Of a stretch of 64,000 nt of DNA, positions 45,419 to 53,779 are shown in pieces. The notes under the pieces are model-generated. The model did no database searches, was not told the DNA's origin, and saw only the letters and a program-made list of their open reading frames with translations. The stretch covers positions 986,501 through 1,050,500 of the forward strand of contig NZ_JAUCEU010000007.1 of NCBI RefSeq assembly GCF_030348765.1, given 5' to 3'. This DNA is from Neobacillus sp. CF12 (GTDB taxonomy: Bacteria > Bacillota > Bacilli > Bacillales > Cytobacillaceae). Position 1 is the first letter of the stretch. Every line of letters begins with the position of its first letter. A program made the translations under genes and the position numbers.

Positions 45419-45643
45419 TTACTGCTTTGTGTTATCTCCATAAAAGAATACCTCTTCCAATGGTAAGTTAAAGGCATGAGCGATGCGAAAAGCTAGTTCC
45501 AGTGATGGGGAGTAGTTTCCCTTTTCGAGAGCGACGATGGTTTGTCTAGTTACTCCCACCTTGTCAGCCAACTGCTGCTGTGTCATTTCATCATGGTTGA
45601 ATCGTAATTTACGGATGTGATTGCCGACAAGATTTTTACCCAT
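45419..45643 (-). CDS. Small XRE-family transcriptional regulator
   Basis: This is a 74-aa single-domain HTH protein: IRKLRFNHDEMTQQQLADKV, then GVTRQTIVALEKGNYSPSLE and LAFRIAHAFNLPLEEVFFY. This YozG/YgzD-like class of short Cro/CI regulators usually controls the membrane-protein genes it travels with. Its ATG lies 3 bp after the stop of the upstream membrane gene. The inverted repeat at 46143-46172 overlapping the operon promoter is its probable target, giving autoregulation. Confidence 0.9.
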   Translation of the reverse strand: MGKNLVGNHIRKLRFNHDEMTQQQLADKVGVTRQTIVALEKGNYSPSLELAFRIAHAFNLPLEEVFFYGDNTKQ

Positions 45644-45645
45644 TT

Positions 45646-46092
45646 TTACACTCCTCTCCGATAGTGATATAGTTTTGTAACCGAGCCGGTTACATCTGAA
45701 ATGAAACCTGAAGTAATCAGAATAATGAACATTACCTGTGACGGTTGATAGAAGACCAGCGAACCCATTGCAAAAAGAAAACCGATGACAAACACAAAAA
45801 ATGAATTTCGGTTTGCTTTCAAGTCAATTAATTTATCTAATTCATCAGCAAATGTAGGTTCTTTTTCATTGGTGGTCATTCTAAATACAATATTAAAAAT
45901 AATGCTGATAATGATATGAGCAACAATTGAAAACAAAGTCAGGAAAAGGACGAATGAACCCCAATAACGGAAAACTTCACTTGACTCCACACCTCCTCCT
46001 GGGTACTGCGGGTACATGTACAAACAATAAGAGACGAAAATGAGAATAGCAGTAATTACGGATACGATACTTTTCTTTTCTTGATAAGTCAT
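45646..46092 (-). CDS. Four-helix membrane protein linked to an XRE regulator
   Basis: The protein of about 148 aa has four hydrophobic helices (about 8-25, 42-67, 93-112, 119-138) and a basic C-terminal tail (VTKLYHYRRGV). It resembles the DUF2178-like proteins often found next to short XRE regulators, but the family match is by general character only. The start is the ATG at 46092 with AAGGAGGTG at ideal spacing; the frame opens at a GTG within that ribosome binding site. First gene of the operon. Confidence 0.75.
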   Translation of the reverse strand: MTYQEKKSIVSVITAILIFVSYCLYMYPQYPGGGVESSEVFRYWGSFVLFLTLFSIVAHIIISIIFNIVFRMTTNEKEPTFADELDKLIDLKANRNSFFVFVIGFLFAMGSLVFYQPSQVMFIILITSGFISDVTGSVTKLYHYRRGV

Positions 46093-46142
46093 GATTAGCA
46101 CCTCCTTGTATAATTAATTTTACTAAAAGTTAAACTTGTTAT

Positions 46143-46175
46143 ACTTAATGTAAAGCAAACTATACATTAAGTCAA
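46143..46175 (-). promoter_or_regulatory. Promoter with overlapping operator for the XRE operon
   Basis: On the minus strand TTGACT (46170-46175), 17 bp and TACATT form the promoter. ACTTAATGTA (46143-46152) and TACATTAAGT (46163-46172) are perfect 10-bp inverted arms separated by 10 bp that overlap both promoter boxes, so binding would block RNA polymerase. Confidence 0.6.
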
Positions 46176-46193
46176 GTGTAAGTTACAAAAATA

Positions 46194-46229
46194 GGCCGGA
46201 CACTGCCTTACAGTGGCAGTATACCGGCC
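46194..46229 (-). terminator. Strong GC-rich hairpin upstream of the CorA-like gene
   Basis: GGCCGG...ACTGCC and GGCAGT...CCGGCC form a two-part stem. The poly-T tail (TATTTTTG) follows on the minus strand. No minus-strand gene lies just upstream of it, so it may stop antisense transcription into the XRE operon promoter. Confidence 0.6.
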
Positions 46230-46334
46230 TTCGCGAAGAAGAGAAAATAGATATAAAATTGTTACTTTAATAAACTCAATCTCTAAATATTTGGTATTAT
46301 TAATAAGGATACACTAGGCAATTAGGAGGATTTT

Positions 46335-48107
46335 ATGCAGGACGTTTTATTAATTGAAGACTCTTCGATTACATATCGAATAGAGCCCTTTTATTTTGAA
46401 AAGGGTTTCTCAGAGATTCATAACCCAATAGGGTTTAGACCCTTAACCTTTACAAAAGAAATGTTTTACGATCATATCGATAATCTCATGTTTTTGAAGG
46501 AAAAAGACCCTTCATTCCACAATCAAATTGGTAAGTCCTTTCAAATTGACTGGAATCTAAGTGATGAAATCCTATATCATGATTCCTATCAAAAAAAAGA
46601 TGTACCATTACCCTTCAAGGAAACGGAATATGAATATCTTGTTGAGGGGAAGAAGAACTCCCCCTTACAAAAATACATTCGTTTTAAAATTGAGAATGTC
46701 CATTTGCTTGTAAGTGAAATGAAAGTTGGGTTTCTCGTTTATGATTTAAAGGTTATTGAATTATACGAAATCAAGAATGGTGAGAAGGAGTCTCTTACAC
46801 AAACTGTTGAGAATTATGAATGGGCGATGTATTATTTGCGTAAGCTGCAGATTGCCAATAAGGGATTTTTGGTTGCTGCTATCCAAGATCCTGAACAGGT
46901 TCTTCGAAGGAAAGAATACTTTATGCGTAGAGATGCAGCCATTCAAAACAATGAACACTTTACTGAGGAGGAACCCGCCAAACCAACCTTGGTTCCTATA
47001 AAAGTAAAATGGACAGACTTAACAAACGGTCTCTTAAAAGAACTTGGTGAAGTACATAGTTTTACGAATCAGAAAAAGGTTGGTCACCATGCATTATTAT
47101 ATACATCAACATTCATTCAACCTCCTGAAGAAATAGACGCAACCGCAGGAACACGTAAGAATTTTGAATTAATGATTGCAAATAAAGTTTACAAAATTAG
47201 TCACGGCTACCGGGAGACGTATTATAAAGATGTAAAAGTCGAGGATATTCTACGTCCGTTTGACAATATTATGTGGAATTTTTCGTCTGAAGGCGCATCA
47301 AACATTGTTTATACAATTAAAGATGAACAAGCGATGAAATTTTTTGACGGTTCTTTTAAAACGAAACGTGAAACGAATTTTTACTTTATGTACGTTTTGG
47401 GATTGCTTCAAAAGTATAGTCTTCTTTATTTCACAATCCGCTCAACAGATATACTGTTCCAGTCTTCTGTCTATTCAGGTGAGGAACTTAATAAGGAAGA
47501 ACGAGATAAAGAGCTAAAACGCACACGTGATTTTTATGCAGAAACATTAAAATTCACCGTTCATGGTTACTATGAACAAGTATCCTACCATAGTCATTAC
47601 AACGAAATATATGTACAGCTTATTAAGGCACTTCGGATACCAGAAATGCAGCAAGAACTATCGCCTAAAGCAGAAGCTTTCCATCAAGTAATTGAATCCC
47701 TAGTGTATGAACAAGAGATGAAGGAGAAAGAATCGGCAAGAGAGGAACAGGAAAAGCAAAATAATATCTTTCAAACAATCACGTTTTTCCTATTGCCTGC
47801 ATCCATTGCGACTGGAATTTTAGGGATGAATGTTCCTCTTATTACAAATAGTAATAACTTCTATCTTGGCTATGTGGTATTTGGCGTAACATTGCTTACA
47901 ATATTATTATTAATTCTTCTAAATAAGAATAAATCCATTTCAGCAAGAACCATTGCCGTTGCTTCCGCAGTATTCCTAAGTATAATCATTCTGTTGGATA
48001 TAAAGTATGATTTTCCAAAACAGGATGAAGAAACAGAGCAAATTAAGATAGAGGAACAGTCTAATGAGTCTAATCAAGATGCAAAGCCTGGGTCCGATAA
48101 AGAGTAG
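46335..48107 (+). CDS. Large CorA-like membrane protein
   Basis: The 590-aa protein has a long N-terminal cytosolic part (about 1-485) without recognised motifs. A charged helix follows (about 455-480, QEMKEKESAREEQEKQ), then two membrane helices (about 486-505 and 513-532). The first ends LPASIATGILGMNVPLI: GMN is the selectivity-loop motif of CorA Mg2+ channels. An extra hydrophobic segment (about 540-560) and an acidic tail follow. The long stalk helix, then TM1-GMN-TM2, fits the CorA/ZntB/DUF family, but the N-terminal domain is far longer than in CorA (about 315 aa total). RBS TAGGAGG precedes the ATG. Confidence 0.75.
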   Translation: MQDVLLIEDSSITYRIEPFYFEKGFSEIHNPIGFRPLTFTKEMFYDHIDNLMFLKEKDPSFHNQIGKSFQIDWNLSDEILYHDSYQKKDVPLPFKETEYEYLVEGKKNSPLQKYIRFKIENVHLLVSEMKVGFLVYDLKVIELYEIKNGEKESLTQTVENYEWAMYYLRKLQIANKGFLVAAIQDPEQVLRRKEYFMRRDAAIQNNEHFTEEEPAKPTLVPIKVKWTDLTNGLLKELGEVHSFTNQKKVGHHALLYTSTFIQPPEEIDATAGTRKNFELMIANKVYKISHGYRETYYKDVKVEDILRPFDNIMWNFSSEGASNIVYTIKDEQAMKFFDGSFKTKRETNFYFMYVLGLLQKYSLLYFTIRSTDILFQSSVYSGEELNKEERDKELKRTRDFYAETLKFTVHGYYEQVSYHSHYNEIYVQLIKALRIPEMQQELSPKAEAFHQVIESLVYEQEMKEKESAREEQEKQNNIFQTITFFLLPASIATGILGMNVPLITNSNNFYLGYVVFGVTLLTILLLILLNKNKSISARTIAVASAVFLSIIILLDIKYDFPKQDEETEQIKIEEQSNESNQDAKPGSDKE

Positions 48108-48160
48108 TTGATAAGGAGTAGTTGGACGATCTTTAGGGTTTAACCTTAAAAAATCTAAAA

Positions 48161-48200
48161 AAAAGCCCCAAACCCTCATTTTCAAGGTTCTGGAGCTTTT
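48161..48200. terminator. Bidirectional terminator between convergent genes
   Basis: AAAAGCCCCAAACC pairs imperfectly with GGTTCTGGAGCTTTT, with A/T tracts on both sides. It lies between the CorA-like gene and the convergent queuosine-precursor transporter gene. Confidence 0.75.
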
Positions 48201-48206
48201 CTTTCC

Positions 48207-48743
48207 TTAATTAGAAACTGTTTTATTTGTCATGTTATTGGTTTGGTGAATGATCAGTGCTGCAATTCCTTGAATGATCGTTTTAACAATGACTTGACCT
48301 AAGATTGCTGCTGGTACGGCTTCCCATGGTAGAAAGTTTGCACCTAGCGGGCTTAGACCAATCACGACGAAAATCGCAGAATCAAGTAAACCACCGACGA
48401 TTCCACTATACAGAACGCGCAAACTCATTGGCAGGTTTAATCTTGTATAAATCTCTGTATCGGTTGTTTCAGCAATCGCAAATGAGATGGCGGATGCCAA
48501 TACGATGATTAATGTATCCCCTAATAAAGCAGAAACAACTGCTGATAAAAATAACGCTGTTCCAATGAACATATACGTTTTCTTTCTTCCGTATTTGTTC
48601 TGAACCAAGTCACGGAAGATAAATGTTGCTCCGATAAGCAATGTTCCCATTGGAACAATGAATACACCTAGTGTTAATGGTGCAAATGCCGCCGTTACAA
48701 CGTTCGCGGCGATTATTGAAATTAAATATAAAAGAATTCTCAT
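48207..48743 (-). CDS. VUT/YhhQ-family queuosine precursor transporter
   Basis: The 178-aa integral membrane protein has about six helices. It shows the VUT-family motif TFIFRDLVQNKYGRKKTYMFIG (about 42-63) and the LLDSAIFVVIGLSPLG segment. COG1738 members import preQ0 or preQ1. The gene follows queC with about 30 bp spacing, under the preQ1 riboswitch at 49493-49527, which directly supports the substrate. RBS CAGGGGGAAAA precedes the ATG. Confidence 0.9.
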   Translation of the reverse strand: MRILLYLISIIAANVVTAAFAPLTLGVFIVPMGTLLIGATFIFRDLVQNKYGRKKTYMFIGTALFLSAVVSALLGDTLIIVLASAISFAIAETTDTEIYTRLNLPMSLRVLYSGIVGGLLDSAIFVVIGLSPLGANFLPWEAVPAAILGQVIVKTIIQGIAALIIHQTNNMTNKTVSN

Positions 48744-48774
48744 TTTTTCCCCCTGCTTTCTATTTCCTTTTTGC

Positions 48775-49428
48775 TTATTTTGCTTTTAGATATTCATCCA
48801 GCCCTCTTTTTCTTAAGACACAAGCTGGGCATTCGCCACAACCATCGGCAATGATTCCGTTATAGCATGTTAATGTTTTTTCTCGTACGTATTCAAATGC
48901 CCCTAATTCATCTGCTAATCCCCATGTTTCTGCTTTGTCTAACCACATTAATGGGGTATGAATCACGAATTGGTCGTCCATTGATAGATTTAGGGTAACA
49001 TTCAACGATTTGATAAAGACATCACGACAATCTGGGTAGCCGCTGAAATCTGTTTCACAAACACCGGTAATTAAATGCTTTGCACCAATCTGACGTGCCA
49101 AAACGCCAGCAAACGTTAGAAATAATAGGTTTCTTCCTGGGACAAAGGTGGATGGAAGTTCCCCCTCCCCGCCGTCAGTTACTTCAATATCCGAACGAGT
49201 TAATGCATTCGGAGCCAGTTGATTTAACAACGACATGTCTAAAATATGGTGTTTGACACCAAGTTCATTGGCAATATCCTTCGCACATTCAATCTCTAGA
49301 CTGTGTCTTTGATTGTAGTCGAATGTAACAGCTTCTACTTCTTTAAAGTTTTTTAACGCCCAAAATAAACAAGTGGTGCTATCCTGCCCGCCACTAAACA
49401 CCACAATTGCTTTTTCATCTCTTAACAT
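48775..49428 (-). CDS. queC: 7-cyano-7-deazaguanine synthase QueC
   Basis: The 217-aa PP-loop ATPase has [15 protein letters not shown] (about 8-22), the [36 protein letters not shown] block and the C-terminal zinc-binding Cys set CYNGI...[14 protein letters not shown]. It converts 7-carboxy-7-deazaguanine to preQ0 using ATP and ammonia in queuosine biosynthesis. Length matches known QueC (about 220 aa). Unlike the usual queCDEF operon, the other que genes are not beside it; a transporter is. ATG at 49428 follows AAAGGGG. Confidence 0.95.
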   Translation of the reverse strand: MLRDEKAIVVFSGGQDSTTCLFWALKNFKEVEAVTFDYNQRHSLEIECAKDIANELGVKHHILDMSLLNQLAPNALTRSDIEVTDGGEGELPSTFVPGRNLLFLTFAGVLARQIGAKHLITGVCETDFSGYPDCRDVFIKSLNVTLNLSMDDQFVIHTPLMWLDKAETWGLADELGAFEYVREKTLTCYNGIIADGCGECPACVLRKRGLDEYLKAK

Positions 49429-49454
49429 CTTAAGTAAACCCCTTTCTAAATAGG

Positions 49455-49488
49455 AAAAAACAGCACCCCAAGATAGAAGTGCTGCTTC
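49455..49488 (-). terminator. Riboswitch-controlled transcription terminator
   Basis: On the minus strand CAGCAC (49481-49486 complement) pairs with GTGCTG (49463-49468 complement), followed by six T residues. It lies between the preQ1 aptamer and queC and is the expression platform. Confidence 0.85.
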
Positions 49489-49492
49489 TTCT

Positions 49493-49527
49493 TAGTTTTT
49501 TTACCGAGGGGTGCTACAACCTCCACC
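49493..49527 (-). promoter_or_regulatory. PreQ1 class I riboswitch aptamer
   Basis: On the minus strand the sequence GGAGGTTGTAGCACCCCTC, then GGTAAAAAAACTAAG, matches the preQ1-I consensus: a stem-loop with the TAGC loop element and an A-rich tail ending AACTAA that folds back as an H-type pseudoknot. It controls queC and the transporter by termination: preQ1 binding should switch both off. Confidence 0.9.
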
Positions 49528-49666
49528 GCTAATTGCGGAATTTTTTATATTTGATTAGTAGATTCAATAAAAAGCAATAGGTATAAATTATACCGTATTT
49601 CGTGGTAATTTCCAATGGATAAAGAATGGAATTAAAATGCCCCCTGTGGAGGGAGCGGTTTCGACA

Positions 49667-50764
49667 TCATTCAATGATAAATGTTTCATATAAATTTGCT
49701 ATCAAGTTATCTGCTTTTTCACGATCGGGATGATTACGGAAACTGATACGCAGTACTCCATATATATCTTCACGACTTTCAATAATTTCTAAGTTGGTAA
49801 TGTTAATACCATTTTTCGCTAATAGACTAGTAATTTCCGCTAATACCCCTGGTGAGTCCGGAATATCAACAAATAAGTCGAAATAAGCGTCTAGGCCGCC
49901 TTTTTTATGAGCAGAAAATTCATCTCTAAATTCTTTGGCATGCTCAAAGAAATAATAAATCTCGTCTTTGGCAGCTTTCCGAATACTTTCTCTAATATCA
50001 TTCATCTGTTTCATCCACACATCAAATTGGTGCAGGATTGGTTCTCGGTTATGAATCAGAATGTCACTCCACATTTTAGGATTAGAAGAGGCAATTCGTG
50101 TGATATCCTTAAATCCACCTGCTGCCAAATCTTGAATGATTGGTGTTTCATGGTGAAAATATTCAGCATGTTGAACTAAACTTGATGCAATAATATGCGG
50201 GAAATGAGAGATGACACCAGCGACATGATCGTGTTGTTCTGGGCTCATTTTTATAAATTTAGATCTTGTACCCTGAAGTATAGTTTCAAGTCTTTGGATT
50301 GCTTCAGGAGACGTTTGTTCATTGGGTGTAATCACATAAAAGGCATTTTCAAAAAGGTCCGCTTTTGACGCTTCTACCCCACTTTTATGTGAGCCGGCCA
50401 TTGGGTGCCCGCCAACAAAGTCAACGGAATTAGGCAAGACTTTATGCGCCGTTTCTACGATTTCCTTTTTGGTACTTCCTACATCGGTGATGAGTGTACC
50501 TGTTTTCATATATGATTTCCCTAGCCTATGTAGGATCTCAACCGTTTCCGTTACAGGAGCTGCAATAAAGATGACATCCGCCTTCCCTACGCCTCTTTCA
50601 ATACTTGTCACATACTCATCGACTACCTCAAGAGAAAGCGCAAGCCCTGCCCGTTCTTCATTTATGTCATAACCAATTAAATGACAATCATGACTGTTTT
50701 TAATCGCTAAAGCAATCGATCCGCCAATTAAACCAAGACCAATCAAAAAGATATTTTCTTTCAC
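49667..50764 (-). CDS. tyrA: Prephenate dehydrogenase with C-terminal ACT domain
   Basis: The 365-aa protein has an N-terminal Rossmann fold IFLIGLGLIGGSIALAI (about 4-20), the prephenate-site block VGGHPMAGSHKSGVEASK (about 118-135) and a helical dimerisation region with GVISHFPHIIASSL. A C-terminal ACT domain (about 295-365; DIPDSPGVLAEITSLLAKNGINI) gives tyrosine feedback control in Bacillus TyrA. It makes 4-hydroxyphenylpyruvate for tyrosine synthesis in the cytoplasm. It stands alone here rather than in the trp/aro supercluster. GTG start at 50764 after GGAGGAAG. Confidence 0.95.
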   Translation of the reverse strand: MKENIFLIGLGLIGGSIALAIKNSHDCHLIGYDINEERAGLALSLEVVDEYVTSIERGVGKADVIFIAAPVTETVEILHRLGKSYMKTGTLITDVGSTKKEIVETAHKVLPNSVDFVGGHPMAGSHKSGVEASKADLFENAFYVITPNEQTSPEAIQRLETILQGTRSKFIKMSPEQHDHVAGVISHFPHIIASSLVQHAEYFHHETPIIQDLAAGGFKDITRIASSNPKMWSDILIHNREPILHQFDVWMKQMNDIRESIRKAAKDEIYYFFEHAKEFRDEFSAHKKGGLDAYFDLFVDIPDSPGVLAEITSLLAKNGINITNLEIIESREDIYGVLRISFRNHPDREKADNLIANLYETFIIE

Positions 50765-50906
50765 TAGACTTCCTCCAAAATGATTCTTCTGAATCTACAC
50801 TATAGTACTACCTATATATCTATTATACTATTGAAAATTCTATTTTGGAGTAAATAGTATTTAATTGTTAATTATTGTTTACTAATTGCTTTTGGATTAA
50901 ACAAAA

Positions 50907-50944
50907 AGTACCGGACACCCAAAAAATTGAAAGGTGCCTGGCAC
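50907..50944 (-). terminator. Terminator of the two-component/ABC operon
   Basis: On the minus strand GTGCCAGGCACC pairs with GGTGTCCGGTAC (11 of 12 positions including G-T wobbles), followed by TTTTTG. It lies 36 bp past the histidine kinase stop. The same GGTGCCTGGCAC word occurs in the terminator at 54908-54957. Confidence 0.7.
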
Positions 50945-50979
50945 ATTGTTCTCCAATGGTGGATATTTTGATAAATTTT

Positions 50980-52359
50980 CTACTTAACGGGTAATTCAAT
51001 TATAAATGTAGACCCTATATTCTCTTGACTCTCTACAGCAATTTGCCCGCCATGCAATTTAACAATGGTTGCAACAATCGACAAACCCAATCCAGTCCCC
51101 TCAACACTTCTGGTTCGAGCTTTATCTGCCCGGTAAAAGCGGTCAAATATTTTATCGACTTCAGCATCACTCATCCCTAATCCAGTATCACCAAATGTCA
51201 CGAAAATCGATTTTCCTCTTTCTTCTAATGATATCTCTATACTGCTATTCGGTTTATTATATTTAATAGCGTTTGATAAAAGATTATCCCAAACCGTATT
51301 CAGTAAAGAAGGGTCTCCGACAATTTCGATATCAGGCAGGGAGTAACTAAGCATTAATCCATTTTCATTGATTGCCCATTGATAATTCCGGATTAATCCC
51401 TTAATTTGCTCACCAATATTAAAAGCCTTTTTCTTCATTACATCCTCATTTCTATCTAATGAAGCAAGTAGTAATAGTTGTTTCGTTAAGGAAGAAAGCC
51501 TTTTGATTTCACCATTTATGATGGTCACATATTGCCTTCGATCTTCTTTGCTTAGTAAATCATTATCTAAAAGATTCGTATAACCCTTAATATTCGAGAG
51601 AGGTGATTGGATATCATGTGAGATATTTGAGATAAATTCCTTTCTCATATCCTCCATTTGTTCTAACTTTCTTGCCATTTGTAAAAAACTACGGGAAAGC
51701 TGCCCTAACTCATCATCACGATTACTATCGAGTTCCACATTATATTTTCCTTTTGCTAGTGATTCTGTTGCTTTCGTTAGTGTAGAAATAGGTTTTATTA
51801 GATATCTTGTATTTATCAGAACCATTACGATGGTCAAAATAATCGCTAATAGCAGGATCCATCCTAATAAAACATGCATCTCGCTAAATAGAAATTTGAT
51901 ATCTGGTCTTATAAAAAGAGCATAGTTTTTACCGTTATGTTCTAATGGAACACCTATACTGTTCCTGAGTTCATTGGCAAAAAAACCTGTGACAAACGTT
52001 TCCCGTGGAAATTGAAGAATACCATGAAAAATTTCACCATTTAATACAAGATCTTTCGTTGAAATGGGAAGATTTTTATCTCTGAAAGGTTCACCAAAAA
52101 ACTTCTCATACCCAAGGTTATCGACTAAATAAAGTTGGTATCCAACGGCAGAAAGGTTTTCCAAATAGTCTTCTAGGATGATCTCTGGATGTTCTTTCGC
52201 AAACGTGGCAATGTTTTGTGCAACCATTGTGTTTTTTTGATCATTAACTGGCTTAATTTTTTGGTGGTAATACGTATTTGAGATTAGAAAAGCAATGATG
52301 AAGCTGATCAACATCATTCCAGTTGTTATGACAATAAATTTCACATAAAGAGTTCTCAT
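50980..52359 (-). CDS. Sensor histidine kinase, HisKA/HATPase
   Basis: The 459-aa membrane kinase has TM1 (about 8-28), an extracellular sensor (about 30-163), TM2 (about 164-185), HAMP (INTRYLIKPISTLTKATESLAKG), H-box EFISNISHDIQSPLSNIKGY (about 240), N-box NTVWDNLLSNAIKYN, G1 DTGLGMS and G2 GTGLGLSIV. It autophosphorylates on the H-box His and passes phosphate to the response regulator whose gene overlaps by 4 bp. Co-location with an ABC transporter suggests sensing of an envelope stress or antimicrobial; the signal is unknown. Confidence 0.92.
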   Translation of the reverse strand: MRTLYVKFIVITTGMMLISFIIAFLISNTYYHQKIKPVNDQKNTMVAQNIATFAKEHPEIILEDYLENLSAVGYQLYLVDNLGYEKFFGEPFRDKNLPISTKDLVLNGEIFHGILQFPRETFVTGFFANELRNSIGVPLEHNGKNYALFIRPDIKFLFSEMHVLLGWILLLAIILTIVMVLINTRYLIKPISTLTKATESLAKGKYNVELDSNRDDELGQLSRSFLQMARKLEQMEDMRKEFISNISHDIQSPLSNIKGYTNLLDNDLLSKEDRRQYVTIINGEIKRLSSLTKQLLLLASLDRNEDVMKKKAFNIGEQIKGLIRNYQWAINENGLMLSYSLPDIEIVGDPSLLNTVWDNLLSNAIKYNKPNSSIEISLEERGKSIFVTFGDTGLGMSDAEVDKIFDRFYRADKARTRSVEGTGLGLSIVATIVKLHGGQIAVESQENIGSTFIIELPVK

Positions 52360-53036
52360 ACCCGTTTGACCTCCAAAAAATAGCCAACCCCACGTACTGT
52401 TTTTATCTGAAAATCATCGCTTAATTTAGAAAAACGTTCCCTTACTCTTTTTATATGAACATCTACGGTTCGATCATCCCCTTCATAATCGATACCCCAA
52501 ATCTGTTCAATTAGGTGTTCCCTAGAAAACACTTGCTTTGGATTAGAAAATAGATAATTTAAGAGTTCAAATTCTTTTAAAGGTAAAAGCATGGTTCGAT
52601 TTCCTATCTGTACTTCATAGCTTTTTTTATTGATGGTTGTATTGCCAATACGTATAATGGATTGTTCTATTTGATGGTCATATCGGCGTAACAATGCTTT
52701 TATTCGAAAGAGTAATTCCTTTGGTTCAAAGGGTTTAACCAAGTAATCATCTGTTCCAGCTAGAAATCCTTGCTCCTTATCCTCGATTTGGCTTTTTGCG
52801 GTTAATAGGAGAACTGGAATTTTGTATTGCTTTCGAATTTCCCTTGTTAGTTCAAAGCCATCCATGAATGGCATCATCACATCGACAACCGCTAAATCAC
52901 AAGTTACCTTTTTTAATATTTCCAAGGCTTCAATCCCATCTTTTGCTTGTACTACAGTGTAGCCTTGATTCGTTAATTGAATGTTGATTAGATTTAATAT
53001 AATCATGTCGTCATCAACAATTAAAATAGTTGTCAT
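52356..53036 (-). CDS. OmpR/PhoB-family response regulator
   Basis: The 226-aa protein has an N-terminal receiver with acidic pocket VDDDM, phospho-acceptor Asp in DLAVVDVMMPFMDG (about 52), Thr in VLLLTAKS and Lys in LVKPFEPKEL. A C-terminal winged helix contains LNYLFSNPKQVFSREHLIEQIWGIDYEGDDRTVDVHIKRVR split by normal loops. It is expected to control the linked ABC transporter genes upstream. RBS CGGGGGAG precedes the ATG. Confidence 0.94.
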   Translation of the reverse strand: MTTILIVDDDMIILNLINIQLTNQGYTVVQAKDGIEALEILKKVTCDLAVVDVMMPFMDGFELTREIRKQYKIPVLLLTAKSQIEDKEQGFLAGTDDYLVKPFEPKELLFRIKALLRRYDHQIEQSIIRIGNTTINKKSYEVQIGNRTMLLPLKEFELLNYLFSNPKQVFSREHLIEQIWGIDYEGDDRTVDVHIKRVRERFSKLSDDFQIKTVRGVGYFLEVKRV

Positions 53037-53091
53037 TGAGGTTTTCTCCCCCGGTAAATGCTATTCTATTCATTATAACCAACTTTGAAAT

Positions 53092-53778
53092 CTAAGTTTG
53101 ACTATGCAAAACCTTTCCATCACTCATCTTAATGATACAATCTGCATACATAAGCATTTCCTGGTCATGCGTCACCATTAGTGTTGTAAGTTTTAGCGCT
53201 TTCGTTAAATCACGAATGATCGTCATCAAATCTTTTGACCTTTTTGAATCCAGGCTCGCAGTCGGCTCATCTGCGAACAGAACCTTAGGTTTATGGATAA
53301 TGGCTCGAGCAATGGCAACCCGCTGCTTTTCCCCACCTGATAATGTTGCTGGATAGGCATCTTTCCGATGGTTCATTCCTACTAATTCTAGAATTTTGTC
53401 AATTTCCTTTTTTTGTTCTCGTTTCTTTAATTTAGATTCTGATACATCCAACATTAGCATTAATTGCTCTTCTACTGTGAGAAAAGGAACCAAATGGGCG
53501 AATTGAAAAACAAAACCAAATTTACTTGCTCGAATTTCCCGAACTTGTTCTCCATTCATGGTAGTCATATTTTCACCTTCAAATACCACTTGCCCACATG
53601 ATGCTTGTTGAAGCCCTGCCGCAATGGTTAAAAGAGTACTCTTTCCAGATCCAGAAGCACCAACCAATGCCGTTAGCTCACCTTCTTTAAGAGAAAGATT
53701 GACTCCTTTTAGTACTTCTTCTTCTACCTCACCATTTTTAAACGTTTTTCTAACTTGATCGATTGTAAATATTGTCAT
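53092..53778 (-). CDS. ABC transporter ATP-binding protein, MacB/LolD type
   Basis: The ATPase of about 228 aa has Walker A ALVGASGSGKSTLLT, Q-loop FVFQFAHLVPFLT, signature LSGGEKQRVAIARA and Walker B VLFADEPTASLD. This is the MacB/LolD/FtsE-like class that pairs with FtsX-fold permeases for export, peptide resistance or lipoprotein release. The frame is open to 53862 inside the permease gene, but the ATG at 53778 with AAGGAGAGG upstream begins MTIFTIDQVRKTF and is chosen. It is directly coupled to the permease (TAGTATG spacing). Confidence 0.92.
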   Translation of the reverse strand: MTIFTIDQVRKTFKNGEVEEEVLKGVNLSLKEGELTALVGASGSGKSTLLTIAAGLQQASCGQVVFEGENMTTMNGEQVREIRASKFGFVFQFAHLVPFLTVEEQLMLMLDVSESKLKKREQKKEIDKILELVGMNHRKDAYPATLSGGEKQRVAIARAIIHKPKVLFADEPTASLDSKRSKDLMTIIRDLTKALKLTTLMVTHDQEMLMYADCIIKMSDGKVLHSQT

Positions 53779-53779
53779 A

